Source of the DNA: Tridacna crocea
Taxonomy: Eukaryota; Mollusca; Bivalvia; Cardiida; Cardiidae
Length of the DNA: 64,000 nt
Reading direction: 5' to 3'
Assembly (NCBI GenBank): GCA_943736015.1
Contig: OX031060.1
Coordinates: 5,531,501-5,595,500, forward strand
Shown here: piece by piece, positions 36,701-47,200 of the stretch
How the letters are laid out: every line of letters begins with the position of its first letter
Position numbering within the stretch: position 1 is the stretch's first letter
Notes under the pieces: generated by a model
Told to the model about the DNA's origin: nothing
The model's input: the letters and a program-made list of their open reading frames with translations, nothing else
The model's database searches: none
Program-made: the position numbers and the translations under genes

Positions 36701-37995
36701 GACGCCCCTGAGAAAGAAGCCTTTAGAAAACATTGTGAGAAAAGGAGAAAATGCTGGTAACCAGCATTTTCTCCTTTTCCCACAATGTTTTCTACCCTTC
36801 ATAAAACAAATTTCAAATTTTCAGTCACTTTTATTTTGTCGTCTGCAAATCCTTTCATTTTGGACCAGTCTAAAATGTTGTCGTTTGGTAATGGGTTAAT
36901 GAAAGTTGGGTTCCCCGAATTTTGAACCAATGAGTTTCGTTTTCACAAGTAAACAGATAACAGTTTCATTTTTCATTCTGCATCAAATGATCGCTGTTCT
37001 TGATAAACTCCGATGGCCGAAAAGAAGAATTGTAAATGTAAACCAAGCTATTTTGGTCAAACAAAACCAAAAGATGCTAAGACAAATAGCAAGCCCAAGC
37101 CCTCTGTGCAACCCGAAACACCGAAGTGAGATATTTCCATTTTCCTTGGCCCTTGAAGTGCAGGAAAGTCTTTGGATATAAGAATCAATAAAACAGATAA
37201 CTGCTAAATTATCATACAAAATGTTTGATTTTTAATGGGTATTCTGTCTCTAGTCTATAATTATATTCAATTTATGTCCGAACTTCAGTCATGGCCCCAT
37301 GTTGTAAAAAGGTGGTCCCACTTTTTGGCCTTGGATGGGCCGGTGGCCCCATAAGGTAAAAAACTTGGCAGAACTCTGCCCATTACCACATAATTATGAC
37401 TTCTACCCCTAAAGACAAGGCTTTTGAAAACATCATGGAAAAAGGAGAAAATGCTGGTTTCCAGCATTTTCTCCTTTCCTAACAATGTCTTCTACCCTAT
37501 CAAAGAAAAATCTTTTCATAAAAAAAAAAATGTTGAATATGCTACATGTCCAAACGGATTTGAATATCGATATTCTGTGGATCATGGTATCACGCAACTA
37601 TGCACGTGCTTCACAGAGTTGGCTGTCCAAGTTATGTAACCCCAAACCAAAATTAACTAGGCTTACTAGCCTAGCATGAATCAATATTAAAACGTAAATA
37701 GAATATTTCCACTTCGTTAATCATTAGATTGTCACTGTCACTAAATCGAAAGCAGCCTTATCGCTTTCACATGCTTGCGATGTTCTAGTTCACTTATCGC
37801 GAAAAGTAATGACAGTATGCTTGTCGACTACGCAGGCGGCGGTTGCAAGTATATTCCAGTGAAACTTTTGTAATTTCTGCTATGAATATATCAAAGAAAT
37901 TAAAAGCTTACATTTTTGTGATAGAATGCAACCTGTCCACCCAGATTCCTTTCTAATCCTGGAAATGTTTTCGCCAGATTACGAAAGAGAGCCAT
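30792..37995 (-). CDS. ISCU: iron-sulfur cluster assembly scaffold ISCU, mitochondrial
   Basis: Five minus-strand coding exons: 37995-37912, 35423-35310, 34515-34405, 31955-31877, 30865-30792, phases 0,0,0,1; 153 residues (human ~167). ISCU is the scaffold on which NFS1-ISD11, frataxin and ferredoxin build 2Fe-2S clusters in the matrix. Residues 1-28 are a short presequence with Arg/Lys and no acid until Glu16. The mature part opens [19 protein letters not shown] and keeps all three ligand cysteines ([23 protein letters not shown]), the LPPVK motif read by HSC20/mortalin, and the Met after HCS, whose codon is split by the last intron. The end is short and charged. The start is the first ATG of exon 1 and lies 301 bp from the parkin ATG on the other strand. 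Introns are crowded with MITEs. No poly(A) signal was found close to the stop. Confidence 0.95.
31135..31349 (-). mobile_element. MITE-A copy in ISCU intron 4
   Basis: TTAACCCTTTACCACATGAC at the left and GTGTGGTAATGGGTTAA at the right. Core arms of about 40 bp are perfect except GTGGG/CCTAC. The two termini are of different types (TTTACC and ATTACC). Confidence 0.9.
31982..32215 (+). mobile_element. MITE-A copy beside ISCU exon 4
   Basis: It begins AATAACCCATTACCACACA, 27 bp upstream of ISCU exon 4 on the transcript (exon starts at 31955), and ends GTGTGGTAAAGAGTTAA. A further eroded copy runs on to about 32520. Confidence 0.85.
32548..32808. mobile_element. chimeric MITE-A copy
   Basis: The left third is in minus orientation (TTTGCAGACGACAAAATAAA) but switches at about 32657 into plus-orientation sequence (CTGAGGATGAAGCCTTTTGA), and the right half is minus again. 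The hairpin arms are therefore extended by about 30 bp beyond the usual core. Confidence 0.7.
32873..33101 (+). mobile_element. MITE-B copy
   Basis: TTAACCCTTTACTCCATAGA to GGGGTAAAGGGTTAA, with a GCTCGTGACGAGC centre and one mismatch in each arm. Confidence 0.9.
33165..33616 (+). mobile_element. MITE-A host copy split by a second MITE
   Basis: The host element's left half (TTAACCGATTACAACAC to GGTAACTAG) and right half (CTAGCATTTTCTCC to GACTTAA) are separated by the copy at 33262-33483. Without the insert they join at the palindrome centre as GGTAACTAGCATTTTC, as still seen intact at 34231-34247. Confidence 0.9.
33262..33483 (+). mobile_element. MITE-A copy nested in another, CTAG target duplication
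   Basis: CCCATTACC...GGTAATGGG, 222 bp, flanked directly by CTAG at 33258-33261 and 33484-33487. CTAG is present once at the same place in uninterrupted relatives, so it is a 4-bp target-site duplication and the element ends are exact. Confidence 0.9.
33613..33937 (-). mobile_element. MITE-A copy with 100-bp internal duplication
   Basis: It starts TTAACTCTTTACCACATGAC. The block from ACTGGTTCAAATTGAAAGC to GAAAACACTGTGGGA occurs twice in tandem (about 33640 and 33738) before the hairpin. It shares its right TTAA with the next element. Confidence 0.85.
33934..34161 (+). mobile_element. MITE-B copy
   Basis: TTAACCCTTTATCCACAGAT to GGGGTAAAGGGTTAA, with a perfect core and GCTCGCGACGAGC centre. 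Its TTAA is shared at both ends with neighbouring copies (33613-33937 and 34158-34350), giving three abutting elements. Confidence 0.9.
34158..34350 (+). mobile_element. MITE-A copy, shortened, beside ISCU exon 3
   Basis: TTAACTTGTAACCAAACAAT at the left and TGTGGGGTAAAGAGTACA at the right. The CTAG centre is uninterrupted (GGTAACTAGCATTTTC), showing the empty form of the 33258 insertion site. The right flank is replaced by a second piece of left flank. It ends 55 bp from the exon 3 donor. Confidence 0.8.
34664..34883 (-). mobile_element. MITE-A copy, eroded core
   Basis: TACCTTGTTACCAAACGACA at the left and GTGTGGTAACGGGTTAA at the right. The core is degraded (TGCTGTTTCCCAACATTTC). Confidence 0.75.
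35109..35298 (-). mobile_element. MITE-A copy abutting ISCU exon 2 donor
   Basis: TTAACCCTGTACATGATAGA at the left, with the left core arm deleted. It ends GGTGGTAATGAGTTAA at 35298, only 11 bp inside the intron from the exon 2 donor (exon ends 35310). Confidence 0.75.
35578..36352. mobile_element. HINE-like element without tandem core
   Basis: It starts ACAAGAGGGCCATGATGGCA and ends GGCCATGACATAAGCCCGGT...CTTCAGCCAGTGGAGC. The 3' end is shared with 28185-29285, and the interior (GGGCCATTAGATAAAGC, CCCTGGGCCTTGTGG) matches 60700-61205 in inverse orientation. A poly-C run (about 35526-35552) precedes it. It lies in ISCU intron 1. Confidence 0.6.
36675..36895 (+). mobile_element. MITE-A copy without matching target duplication
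   Basis: CCCATTACCACACAATCCCT to GTTTGGTAATGGG, with a near-perfect core. The flanks are AGTA and TTAA, which do not match, so the site was altered after insertion. It lies in ISCU intron 1, upstream of the small ORF at 37013. Confidence 0.85.
37013..37129 (+). CDS. 38-codon Lys/Pro-rich ORF nested in ISCU intron 1
   Basis: Not recognised. An ATG with an in-frame TAA seven bases upstream opens 38 codons to TGA. The product begins [16 protein letters not shown] and continues as a Lys/Pro/Thr-rich tail ending PETPK; it has two cysteines in KNCKCK and no signal peptide or membrane segment. AATAAA follows at 37187-37192, 58 nt past the stop, a spacing fit for a short mRNA. A CpG-bearing stretch (36420-36460) lies upstream. 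The amino-acid make-up (no run of low-complexity DNA beneath it) looks protein-like and unlike the repeat-shadow frames nearby. The block is bracketed by a 12-bp inverted match (CAGAGTTCTGCC near 36418, complement near 37366), so it could be cargo of a transposon. It could also be the last exon of a longer gene, or chance. Confidence 0.35.
   Translation: MAEKKNCKCKPSYFGQTKPKDAKTNSKPKPSVQPETPK
37379..37515 (+). mobile_element. truncated MITE-A copy
   Basis: It starts CCCATTACCACATAATTATG, passes through an imperfect core (GAGAAAATGCTGGTTTCCAG) and is lost after CTACCCTATCAAAG. It lies in ISCU intron 1. Confidence 0.7.
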
Positions 37996-38296
37996 CTTGA
38001 TTTGTTGTTTTTTCCGATTATAACTTGGGTCATTCACTGGAGACTATGGCTATCCAAAAATGTAGTGCTAGAATAATCTGATGCTTAAATTTCCCCAAAA
38101 GTTTTACAGCTATCCAATTTATATTCGATAGTTTTAGAAATAAAATCGTTTATTCAAAAAAAATTAAATTTGTGATTTTTTTTTTCATTGTCCGTATTGA
38201 GAACTTTTGTACGCGTATGAATACATTGTGTTTAGCCTTGTTATTCTACTTTCATTTTGTGTCCCGCTAACATAGCCTAACTTAGTGGCTAAGGAC
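37996..38296. promoter_or_regulatory. putative shared promoter of ISCU and parkin
   Basis: 301 bp separate the divergent start codons of ISCU (37995, minus) and parkin (38297, plus), and no repeat family listed here interrupts the gap. Both 5' UTRs and core promoters must lie in it unless there are upstream untranslated exons. It is AT-rich with A/T runs at 38155-38185 and a lone CGCG at about 38213. No clear TATA box or CCAAT element at a fixed position was identified. A bidirectional promoter is inferred from geometry. Confidence 0.6.
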
Positions 38297-41200
38297 ATGC
38301 AAGCAGAATTCAATGTCAGCGTCCATTTGTCAGCAGAAAAGAAAGAAACTGTTAGAGTGAGCGGAAAAGGTAGTATACTTGAAGTTAAAGAAGCCATATC
38401 ACAGAAAACAGGACAGGATCCTCATCTATTTTCCGTGATTTTCAGTGGGAAGATCCTTGATGAGAAATCTGAATTGAAGGTAAAGGGCTGAGTTTAACCA
38501 TTTCTTACTTATACTACAAGATTCCGTTATAAAAACAAAGGAAAAAACAGCTGGTATATCAGCAAGCTACATCAGCTGTGACTCACAGAGAACAAATTAA
38601 AATATGGAGGGGAGGTTTTGGAAAGTTAGGTTCAAGCTGGTATTTGGTACTTCTTCCCAGGCCAGTATCTCCAGATTAGTCCTCTAACAGAGAAGTTGTT
38701 CCCTTTCACTTACTTGTATGATGTGGGCCACATGGTGAACACCTTGGACTATCAGTTTGAAGGCTTAGGGTTTAATACTGGAACTCAAACGAAAACATTT
38801 CATGCTTCCTACCCAACTACCTTCAGTCTGAAGGTGTCTGCTCCGATGCTAATTTTTTGACTGGTCTTCGGAGGGTCTGCGAAGACCAGTCAAAAAATTA
38901 GCATCGGAGCAGACACCTTCAGACTGAAGGTACCTACCCAACAAGAGGTGAACTGGTTAGAAACCTTGTAGTAGCATTACCTTCAGTCTGAAGGCTTGCT
39001 CCTATCTTGTTTTTGTTTTCAAATAACAAAAATAGCATTAGAGCAAGCCTTCAAACTGAAGGTACCTTGCCCATGTATTGGTGCTTTACACCAGGCAAGT
39101 AAAGAACCCATTTACTCTATTTAACTATTTTTTTTTCAATTGTAGCGAAAAAAGTTCAGGGTTGGCAGCATTTTCTAGGTAGGATCTAGAAACCCTAAAC
39201 ATAAATAATTTTTTGATAGGCCCCATCAATTAAAATTGAAGTGATTAGCTAACCGTTTACCAGGGCTAGTGATGCCTCATACAAGACAGTCGAATCTTTG
39301 AAAAATATGTCATGCGCAGACAACGAGAGTGTGGTATTTATTTCACCAAATTCCACATACCTTTTCAATGTATATACATGTATTGAACTTGTTTTTTTGA
39401 GATTTGTTTATTGTTTAATTTTACACAGTAAAAGTTAGGACAAAAGTCTATGTAATATTGGATAATCATCATACATTGAATCCCATCTGTGAAGGAACAT
39501 TTTGAAAACTCTGTGGGAAAAGGAGAAAATGTTGGTTACCAGTATTTTCTTTTTTTCCTACAATGTTTTCTACCAGAACAAATTTTAACACTTGAATCAC
39601 ATTTATTTTGTTGTCTGGAAATGTTTTCAGTTTGGACAAGTCTAATGTTCTGTTGTTTGGGAAAGAGATGATTCTTAATTACAGGACCTTCAACTTGGAG
39701 CTCACAGTGTATTGCATGTCATCAATAGAAAACAGAAAGAATCTGTACCAAGAGGTGCTCTAGAATCTACAAATACTGGAACATGTATGTACATTGGCCT
39801 TCCATAAATATTTATGCTTTACAAAACATCAAAGTTTTAAACTCATCGATCAGCATTTTGAGATGACAGTTGAACCATTATCCATTGGACAAAATTTAGA
39901 TTTGTCAAAGCTGAAAGCATTTGCAGATGATAAATTTGAAAGCAGTACAAGTGAACTGAATTACTCTGAAACAGTAGAAAAAGTTCTGGGTGATGATGAA
40001 ACTGCTAGTTACTATAATAATCTTGTCCTTTTTCCACAATGTTTTTAAACAGATACAAGTTTCATATCATGACAGACATCTTTCTTTGAAGTCATTTTTA
40101 ATATTTTTCAAAGAAGTGAATGGGTTTTATGGTAGTCTCAATAATAAAACACTACGGTTATTTTTTTCATATTTGGACATTTATTGTGCACCATATGTCT
40201 CCAGACCATTGTAGATTTTCCAGTAGCAAAGATAAAGCGCTATACTGCCTTTCTGTGTCGTCAGGTTAATCTGTATTGCAGCAAAATGCGATTAAATTTA
40301 AGTAATTAACATGACCAAAGACAAATTATTAAACCTTCTATAACCCAAAAAGTTTGCAGAAGTCATTTATAACATGTAAATCACAAAAAAAAAATACATT
40401 GGCAAAATTTATTGTGCATGGCGGCCATTTTAAGTGTTTTTCAGGAATGTAAATAAGTCAAGTAACAGGTGAAATGTATGGTTTTCTCATAGGTTCAGCA
40501 TTTAAATTTAAAAAAAAAATTTAATTCTTCAAAAAAAATGGCTATGGTCCTCTCAAAAATTCAGGTGAACGATCCAGGGCCATCTTGGCCCTCTTGTTAT
40601 GTTTTTCAGTATAAGTAATCTCTGAAATATTCTTGTCTTTGTAGGTGTCTCCCGGTATCAATTCTATGTCTATTGTAAGATTTGTCAGAGCTTGGAACCT
40701 GGCAAGTTAAGAGTCAGATGTATGAAATGTCTAGAAGGGGGTGTGGTCTTGGAAAGGGTATGTCGTTACAAACACTGAATATTGAACATTGTTTAAATAA
40801 CTTTCCTTTTGCTTGAATTTGCTTTGAGATGTTTGGGCAGATTTGATTTCTGGAAAGACTTAAAGACGGGTATTTAGATTTTTCACATCTCACCAGAATT
40901 AAAAAGAGACAGAGATATATATACATATAGACATAGATATATATATTTCTATCTCTCTCTGAAATTTATATGAAAAAACATCACAAATCATCAATAATTT
41001 AGAATCATAAAATTACAAAAAAATTTATTTGATGGTGTTTCCTTAACCCTTTCCCAAATAAGCCCTAGTTTTTACATGTTTCAAGTAAAAGTCTTTGAAA
41101 TCACTGTGGGAAAAGGAGAAATTGCTTGTAATGAGCAATTTCTCCTTTTCCCACAGTGTTTTCTACCTTTTTTGAGAACTTTCAGCAATATTCTCCAAGA

Positions 41201-44200
41201 CTAAGATTGCTGTTTGCAAACTCTTTCTGTTTGGGATTGTCCGAAATTTGTCGTTTGGGAAAGCGTCTGTTTGCTCTAGTCTAAAATTTTGTGTGTTGGT
41301 AAAGAGTTAATGCTTTTCATTTGGACTAGTCTAAATATTTGCTATGTGGTAGACTTGAAGTATTTCAATGTAAGACTGGCATGGAAGTAGCTGTCTTATC
41401 TTGATCTGGACTGTGTGTAAAGGCAACGGAAGAAATCAGTTGCACTTTGGTGGCCTTCAGAATTTTCACTGTTTATACAGGAGCCCTCTGGTTGGGATGA
41501 TGTGTTATCTCTGAGAAGATTAATCTGTCAATGTACAACATGTGATAGTGAACAGTTTGCTGTAAGTATGTACACAATGAATATAATGTTAACCCCTAGG
41601 ATGTTAAGTGCAATTCACTGACCATTTGCAGACAGTGTAGACCAAGATCAGACGGCACAGAACATGCAGTCTGATCTATGGTCTTCACTGTCTGATAAGG
41701 GTGTGTTTCTCCCCTAAAAATACCGGGTACTTTCAAAATAGGAACATTCGGGTCTTTACTATCTACTTGAAAAGTTCATATTAGTTATTTATTAGGATAA
41801 GGGTTAATGACCTGCAGAATAATTACACCCCGTAAACGTAGTGAAAAGGGTATACTAGAATCGCCATGGCTGTCTGTCCATCTGTCCGTAGACACAAATT
41901 TGACCAGAATAATACTCTTACAGTTTTCACGTACTGAACTCAAATTTACACACAGGATTTTTACATATATGGAGTTGTGCATGTGCAATTTTCATGACCC
42001 TGCTCTGATTCATGCGGAATTATCTCTCCTTGAACTATTTTCAACTCTACTTTTGTACTAAACCATTCTGCATTCTGTGACCTGTTTTTGTGGCAATGAG
42101 CTGGTGGGGGTATAATCACATTTAGTGCTAACTCTAGTTGGAATTGCTGCTGCAAAGAAAGTCAGTGATTGAAAGACACCAAGTAGATTGAAACTAAAAC
42201 TGGACAATTTGAATACATTGAACATTGAAAAAAAAAATCTTTTTCATCCTTTTTCTATACAGGTAACCATTATACCACACAATGCTGGTTTTGTTTTGAA
42301 AATATGTTGAAAGAGAATAAAATGCTGGTAAGCAGCACTTTCTCCTTTACTCACAATGTTTTCAAACATTTAGTAGAAAAATACGGCGTCAATTTGAACT
42401 AGACAATTTTTTGGGGGGTCTGGTTGGGAATCTTATCTTGAATTTGGATGTTATCGCAAAATTGGATTCCTTAGCTGTTTTGGTTTAGCTGAACCATTTT
42501 GTTTAGCCTACCACAAATTGTGCTCCTTTGAGAGGTCAATATCAAAACAAACTTGTTCTCTTAACCAATAGGAGAAAAAATGGAAAGGAGATGAAAATAC
42601 TTTTATATAGCAAAGATTGCAACAATTTCAGAAAAGGTAGCTCCTTTTGCTTAAGATAATGATTTCAAAAGCTATGCAGGTCTTTGCTAACAATCATTTT
42701 TTTCCCCCAGAAATGGGAGCCACAAATAAGAAGCTTTCGAGGGTGTGTGTGTGTGGGGGGGGGGGGGGGGGGTCCACAATGAATAAAGTTATTACAAGTA
42801 GATTTCTACCTCTAAAGAGATTACATAGCTTTACCTTTTTTACTTCTTTTTCCGGATACAGCAATTCTATTTTAAATGTGCCAGCCATGATGGAGAAGAT
42901 GTAGCAGCTCCACTCAGATATATCCGACCTAATTCCAGATCTGTGGACTGCATCACCTGTACAAGTGAAAGGTTCGCTTTTATAAAATTAACTCTTTACC
43001 AAACGACAAAATTTTAGATTGGTCCAAATTGAAAGCACTCGCAGACGACAAAACACATGTAACTTAAAATTGAAATTTATTTCCAGCAGGGTAGAAAACA
43101 TTGTGGGAAAAGGAGAAAATGCTGGTTACCAGCATTTTCCCCTTTTCCTACAATGTTTTCGAAAGGCCTCTTTCTCAGGGTCGTTAAAACTCAGGATTGT
43201 GCGGTAAAGAGTTAACAAACGACAGATTTTAAAATTTGCCAAACTAAAAGCATTTTCAGACAAGAAAAAACACTGACTCAAATATTGAAATTTGATTACA
43301 GAAGAGTAGAATCTATACTGGGAAAAGGAGAAAATGCTGGTTACCAGCTAATTCTTCTTTTTTCCAGAATGTTTTCAAAGCCATCTTCTTCAGGGACTTT
43401 AAAAGTCATGAATATGTGGTAAAAAGTTAACTCTTTAATAAACAATCCCTGATTTTTACAACCTGGAGATAGAAACCTTTTGAAAGCATTTTGGGAAAAG
43501 GAGAAAATGCTGGTTACCACAATGTTTTCTACCCTGCTGGAAACAAATTGCAATTTTTGATTTATGTTTATTTTGTCGTCTGCAAGTGCTTTCAGTTTTG
43601 ACCAATCTAAAATTTTGTTATCTGGGAAAGGGTTAAATGAGCTTTGCACTGTGAACAAGGGGTTTGGTGTATACCCTTGATGCATGATACCAAGCAAGTC
43701 ATCACATTATTATTGATTCGTTAACCCTTTCCCAAACAAGCCCTTGTTTTTACGTGTTAGAAGTAAAAGTCTTTTGAAAATACTGTTGGAAAAGGAGAAA
43801 TTGCTCGTAATGAGCAATTTCTCCTTTTCCCACAGTATTTTCTACCCATTTGGAGAACTTTCTGCCATTTTCATCAAATTTGAAATTGTCGTCTGCAAAC
43901 TCTTTGAGTTTGGGAGAGTCTAAAATTTGTCTTTTGGGAAAGGGTTAAGTACATTTTTTCAAACAACTAGCTAAACTATGAGGTACTAGTAAAAGTTCCT
44001 AATGCAGAAATAGATGCAGAAAATTGTTCAACAGCAAACAGTTTTGGTCATGGTCAGCCAGCACAGACCGTGCAGGCTTACTGGGTCGATACTCTTATCA
44101 AATAGCGAATATTTTACTATTCCAAATCGAAAACGTTTGCAGAAAACAAACATGACCCAGGTGTTTTTACCATAAAATTTACACTGAGAGTGGTTACCAC

Positions 44201-47200
44201 GGTCACAATTCAGTTGAGGATACATTTGATATACACAGTTTTAAATGTCACAATCTTAAAAATATTTGACTGAGAATATCATGTATTTTTCTTATTCATC
44301 AAATACAACAGACTGAGAAAATTAAATTGACCTCAATGTTTCTTATATAGATCGCTAATGCCTTTTGACAAATCCTGGGTTTTGACAACCCTGAGAAAGA
44401 AGGCTTTTGAAAACCTTATTGGAGAGGAAGAAAATGATGGTAACCAGCATTTTCTCCTTTTCCCACAATGTTTTAAACCCTTCCCAAAATAAATTTCAAT
44501 TTTCGAGCCAAATTTATTTTATCGTCTGCTAATGCTTTCAATTTGGACAAGCCTACAATTTTGTCGTTAGGTAAAGAGGTAAGAAACACAGCTCGTTTGA
44601 AAACACTTAATAAATTTAAACCATTACCACACAATCCCTACTTTTGACGCTCCTGAGAAAGAAGCCTTTTGAAAACACTGTTGGAAAAGGAGAAAATGCT
44701 GGTAACCAGCATTTTCTCCTTTTCCTACAGTGTTTTCACCCCTTCCCAGAACAAATTTGTAATTTTCAGTCACCTTTATTTTGTCGTCTGCAAATGCTTT
44801 CGATTTGGACCAGTCTAAAATTTTCTCGTGTGGTAAAGAGTTAAACTTACCTTGTATTTTGTATGTTACAGTTCACCAGTGTTAGTGTACCCTTGTAAAG
44901 ACAAGCATGTTATCTGTGTGGAGTGTTTCAAAATGTATGTGCAAGTCTGTTTGGATAACAGAACATTTGTACAGCAGGGAGAGATAGGCTATACCCTCCC
45001 CTGTCCAGGTAATGGAGTTTGTCAGGGTTATTAGTCCCCTAGCTGCAAAGCCAAAGGGGACTTTATGTTTGCAGTCTGTCTGTCCTTCCGTCTGTCTGTC
45101 TGTGCGCATGTACGCAAATCAGTTTTCCGGACGTTTTTTCTAAAGACTGGCAGATATTGAGCTGATTTTTTGGTATGTAAGTCAACCATCATTAGTTACA
45201 GATCAAGTCCAAGTTTTATTCAAGTCCACTGCCTTTTGACAAAGTTTCATGCCTTGGACTTTGAAATTTTCACATGAAAAATAACAAACAGCTTTCTGGA
45301 CTTTTTGCAAATACTGGTTTTTCTCCTCCACAGAATTTCACCGACTATACCTGCCAAAGATATATACGGCCAGTGGAGGACTTAGTTTTGCTATGCAATA
45401 CTATTGGAATGCTTGTTGTAATAAGTCTTTTATGGTTTACCATAATCCCTTAGTTTAACAACCATAATGAAGAAGCTTTTGATAACAGTGTGGGAAATGG
45501 AGAAAATGCTGGTCACCAGCATTTTCTCCTATTCCCCACAATTTTTTTTTATCCTATCAGAGAGAGAAATCATCATTAAATTTGTGCTACATTAAATTTG
45601 TTGTCTGCAAAAGCTTTCATTTAGTTCATTTCCTAAATATTGTTGATAGGTAAAGAGTTCAGTGCTAATGTTGATATAGCTTTCATCCTTCATTACACAG
45701 TCTGAAGTTTTAGCAACCTTCTGCATGAAGACAATGCGGAAAAAGGAGAAATTGCGGGCTACCATAATTTTCCCTTATTCCCACATTGTTATTTACCTTA
45801 TTAGAGACAAATCCCATGATTGTAGCATAACAAAATTTTAGCCTTGTCCAAATTGAAAGCATGTACAGACAACAATTTCAGTGTGCTCAGATGCTACACT
45901 CCTGCTTTAATATAGTAGATAACATTGTGGGAAAAGGTGAAAATGCTGGTTACCAGCATTTTCTCCTTTTCCCACAATGTTTTCAATAGGCTTCTTTCCA
46001 AGGGTCGTTAAAAGTCGACCGTATGCGGTTAAGGATTAACTATTGTTGTCTGTACATACTTTAAAATTGGACGGATAAAAAAATTTGAGGCACCTCTAGA
46101 TTGTAATCTGCATACTAGCATGCTTTCATTACGAATAAATGAAACATGTTGTTGTCCAAGGAGTATTTGGGCACTAGATGCCAAATTGTATTTGATTCAT
46201 AACTTCAGAAGTATAGGTATTAATATGAGTTTGATAATATGTTACAGTCCTTATTGTCAAAGTTCCAGTTGGGGGCAGAAAACTTTTGTAACACTAGAAC
46301 AAAAGCTGCCAAAAGTTGGATGGAAAACATGGTGGGAAAAGTAAGAGAAGAGGCATCTGAAGTTTGTAATATGCTGATTTACTTTTCAGCTGGATGTGAC
46401 GATTCCTTCATCAGAGATATTCATCATTTCCAGTTACTGGGGAAATCCCAGGTATGCTACTGTTATTCTTTTGGTTACTTTCATCCATCAGTACAGCCAT
46501 ATTTCATGTATATCATATGCACATGCTTTGAATTTGGACAAGTCTAAAATTTTGTCGTGTGGTAAAGAGTTAACAGATAAGTATTTTAACTCTTTACCAA
46601 ACGACAAAATTTTAGACTGCTACAAATTGAAAGCACTTGCAGACGACAGAAAAATCGCAACTCAAAAATTGAAAATTGTTTCCAGCAGAGTAGAAAACGT
46701 TGTGGGAAAAGGAGAAAATGCTGGTTACCAGCATTTTGTCCTTTTCCCACAATATTTCAAAAGGCTTCTATCACAGGTTCATAAAAACCAGGGATTGTTT
46801 GGTAAAGAGTGAATGAAAGGTAAGAAACAGATAGATTATTTGAATAATCAGTAAGTTCTATTTTTTTGGAGTAGCAGGATATGTTCGCTTCTGACCTAAT
46901 ACATGGATCCGTGGAAATCGATATTTGACCAATCAGGACATCGCATTTATTCTACCCAATGTCCTACGTTGGTTTCTGCTATTTCGGCTCACAAATAAAC
47001 GACTGTTAACGTTGGAAGAATGCAATTGTCTTTATTTATGTTGTGTTTGTAACGTTTGAATTTTAAAAAATAGCTTAAAAAATGTGCTTTACGAATGTGT
47101 ATCAATGACGAGAGATCACGCAGAGGCTATAGTCGAGTTTAAATTGTGATGATTACTGAAAATTTGAACCTATGCAAAGAGCTGATCAGCGCTGGATAAT

